The notes under the pieces were generated by a model. The model worked only from the letters and a program-made list of their open reading frames with translations. It did not search any database and was not told where the DNA came from. A program made the translations under genes and the position numbers. From Pseudomonadota bacterium (GTDB taxonomy: Bacteria > Verrucomicrobiota > Verrucomicrobiia > Chthoniobacterales > UBA6821): 17,280 bases of DNA. The DNA is taken from NCBI GenBank assembly GCA_009928265.1, contig RFPR01000036.1, positions 1-17,280 of the forward strand, in the 5' to 3' direction. Numbering within the stretch: position 1 is the stretch's first letter; every line of letters starts with the position of its first letter. Shown one piece after another: positions 15,616-17,280 of this stretch.

Positions 15616-17280
15616 ATGAACAGATCCGCAGCACTGATGGTGATCGTGGGTCTCGGAATGATCCCTGCGGATGTGATGGCTGTCGAGGGGAAGCTGACCG
15701 ATGAAGTCAACATCCTTCAGGGAACAGACTCGAATCCTCACTTCTCCCATGGTAATACGCTTCCCTTGGTCGGGATGCCGTGGGGCATGGTGGACTGGTC
15801 GATGCAGAATGCGGGCAAGGGGTGGTTTTTCCACCCGAATGGCAAAGTGGACGGGATTCGTGCAACCCATGAGCCTAGCCCTTGGATGGGTGATTACGGT
15901 CAGTTCGTCCTGATGCCTCAGGGGCACGACCTGCGATTGGACGCCAAAGACCGAACTCAGGAGTATGACACAAACACGGCCATCCTCCACCCCGACTATG
16001 AGAAACTCGATTTCAAGCAGGATGCGATCACCCTGGAACTCACGGGTACGGAGCGTTGCGGGGTCTTTCGTCTCACCTGGCACGAGGGAAAAACGGGGCG
16101 TCTGATCATCGATGGCGCCGATAAATCCAAGGTGGATCTCAAGATCGAGGGACGGACGATCTATGGAATCAGTCGGGCAGGCTCCAAACGGTTTCCCTCC
16201 TATTTCGTCATCAAAATGGATCGGGACATCACCAAGAGCACTATCCTCAAGGAGGATCCCAAAGCGGGAGCGGGAGAGTCGGCAACAAACACATCCTCCC
16301 TTCCAACAACCCCGACCGAACTGAAGCCAGCCACGGCGCCAGCGGCGACACATCAGGATGTCAGGGGATATGTGGAGTTTCAAACCAAGCCCACAGAACC
16401 GGTCATTGTGAGAGTTGGCACTTCCTTCATCAGCTGGGAACAGGCTGAGCAGAATCTCCGTGCGGAGGCCGGGGGAACATTCGATGCGATTCACGGGAGG
16501 GTGGCCGGCGTCTGGAACGCTAATCTTGGCAAGATCGCGATCGAGGCGACCGAAGATCAGAAGAAGACCTTTTACAGCTGCCTCTACCGCGCCCAGATGT
16601 TCCCGCACCGGATCTATGAACAGGATGCGGCGGGAAAGCCGATCCACTTCAGTCCCTACGATGGGAAGATGCACGACGGGGTGCTCTACGCTGACATCGG
16701 GATCTGGGATGGATTCCGGACCACCTTTCCCTTACTCACCCTAGTCTATCCCGCACAACTCGACGAGATCCTGCAAGGCTTTGTGAATGCCTCGGTCGAG
16801 GGGAAGGGATCGCTTCCGGAATGGCCCAGCCCTGGTTATCGCGGTGGAATGCCCGGCCAGCACTGCGCCGCGATCTTTGCCGATGCAATGGTGAAGGGTC
16901 GCACGGGATTCGACGTTGCAAAAGCTTACGAAGTGTTGCGAAAAGGAGCCTTCGAGGGACTTGGGCGACAAGGCGGCTCGAATTATCTCAAGTTGGGTTA
17001 TCTTCTTGGGCCTCAGTATGGCGCTGTCTCCACGACTCTTGATTATGCCTACGATGACTGGTGCGTTGCCCAAATGGCTGGGCAACTCGGTCATCCCAAG
17101 GATGCGAAGATGCTCATGGAACGCGCTCAAAATTACCGCAAGCTCTGGGATCCAACAGCCGGGTTCATGCGCGAAAAGAGGGAGGACGGCACCTGGGTTG
17201 AGCCATTTGACGAGTTTGCTTGGGGCGGACCCTATTGCGAATCGGGGCCATGGCAGGCGAGTTGGTTTGTTCCCCATGAT
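15616..17280 (+). CDS. GH92 alpha-mannosidase (3' end beyond window)
   Basis: 555 codons are present and the frame is still open at the edge; the family is usually about 720-800 residues. Signal peptide 1-22 (cleavage near VMA-VE). The opening GTDSNPHFSHGNTLPLVGMPWG (37-57) is the GH92 N-terminal signature, followed by RATHEPSPWMGDYGQFVLMP (82-101). The (alpha/alpha)6 domain shows SPYDGKMHDGVLYADIGIWD (346-365), LPEWPSPGYRGGMPGQH (400-416), TTLDYAYDDW (473-482) and CESGPWQASWFVPHD (541-555). Glu542 is at the position I believe corresponds to the catalytic acid; the Asp base lies beyond the edge. GH92 enzymes are Ca2+-dependent, inverting exo-alpha-mannosidases; linkage preference cannot be read. 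Residues about 214-248 are a low-complexity Thr/Pro/Ala insert within the N-terminal beta-sandwich. CACAGGGG just upstream of the ATG is the nearest thing to a ribosome site in this arm. Confidence 0.95.
   Translation, partial: MNRSAALMVIVGLGMIPADVMAVEGKLTDEVNILQGTDSNPHFSHGNTLPLVGMPWGMVDWSMQNAGKGWFFHPNGKVDGIRATHEPSPWMGDYGQFVLMPQGHDLRLDAKDRTQEYDTNTAILHPDYEKLDFKQDAITLELTGTERCGVFRLTWHEGKTGRLIIDGADKSKVDLKIEGRTIYGISRAGSKRFPSYFVIKMDRDITKSTILKEDPKAGAGESATNTSSLPTTPTELKPATAPAATHQDVRGYVEFQTKPTEPVIVRVGTSFISWEQAEQNLRAEAGGTFDAIHGRVAGVWNANLGKIAIEATEDQKKTFYSCLYRAQMFPHRIYEQDAAGKPIHFSPYDGKMHDGVLYADIGIWDGFRTTFPLLTLVYPAQLDEILQGFVNASVEGKGSLPEWPSPGYRGGMPGQHCAAIFADAMVKGRTGFDVAKAYEVLRKGAFEGLGRQGGSNYLKLGYLLGPQYGAVSTTLDYAYDDWCVAQMAGQLGHPKDAKMLMERAQNYRKLWDPTAGFMREKREDGTWVEPFDEFAWGGPYCESGPWQASWFVPHD

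Noticed and set aside
15502..16674. 390-codon minus-strand open frame
   Set aside because: Antisense to the esterase end and GH92; no recognisable domain, and the sense frame is unmistakably GH92.
1..17280. CRISPR arrays, tRNA/rRNA genes, insertion sequences, phage genes
   Set aside because: I looked for regular repeats, cloverleaf-like segments, transposase motifs and long terminal inverted repeats and saw none that hold up.

Overview
The window is a glycan-degradation locus from a Gram-negative-type bacterium. Moderate-to-high GC, many Sec signal peptides on glycosidases, near-absence of Shine-Dalgarno motifs, no SusC/SusD pair, and the protein families present (DUF4861, a beta-helix protein with a PHARWS motif, GH29/GH2/GH31/GH92, SGNH 'sialate O-acetylesterase') fit the PVC group, most likely Verrucomicrobiota. 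That assignment is inference; no rRNA or other phylogenetic marker is present.

Minus-strand arm (1-3408). Read right to left it holds a hexuronate-type MFS transporter (1705-3408), a 414-base gap, a secreted DUF4861 protein (343-1290), and, four bases after its stop codon, the start of kduI (338 down to 1, cut by the window edge). KduI handles 5-keto-4-deoxyuronate, the product of uronic-acid polysaccharide lysis, so this arm looks like uptake and intracellular entry of (unsaturated) uronates. The transporter is unusual: a DUF805-like membrane domain of about 108 residues is spliced into the central loop between its two six-helix halves.

A 519-base divergent intergenic region (3409-3927) separates this arm from the plus-strand arm and probably carries promoters for both.

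Plus-strand arm (3928-17280). In order: a secreted right-handed beta-helix protein (candidate polysaccharide lyase), an N-terminal stump of an SGNH acetylesterase, a GH29 alpha-L-fucosidase, a LamG-GH2 beta-mannosidase-like enzyme, a GH31 alpha-glycosidase, a second SGNH acetylesterase split by a frameshift, and a GH92 alpha-mannosidase that runs off the right edge. Gaps are short (18, 104, 234, 52, 20 and 26 bases), so most are probably co-transcribed.

Taken together, the locus predicts stepwise exo- and endo-digestion of a branched, possibly acetylated heteropolysaccharide containing uronic acid, fucose, mannose and an alpha-linked glucose or xylose, followed by uptake and isomerisation of the uronate. 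Both esterase genes are broken as read here, which suggests the strain has lost, or is losing, the deacetylation step. The most notable single item is the MFS-DUF805 chimera; the beta-helix protein and DUF4861 protein are the best candidates for an undescribed lyase activity.
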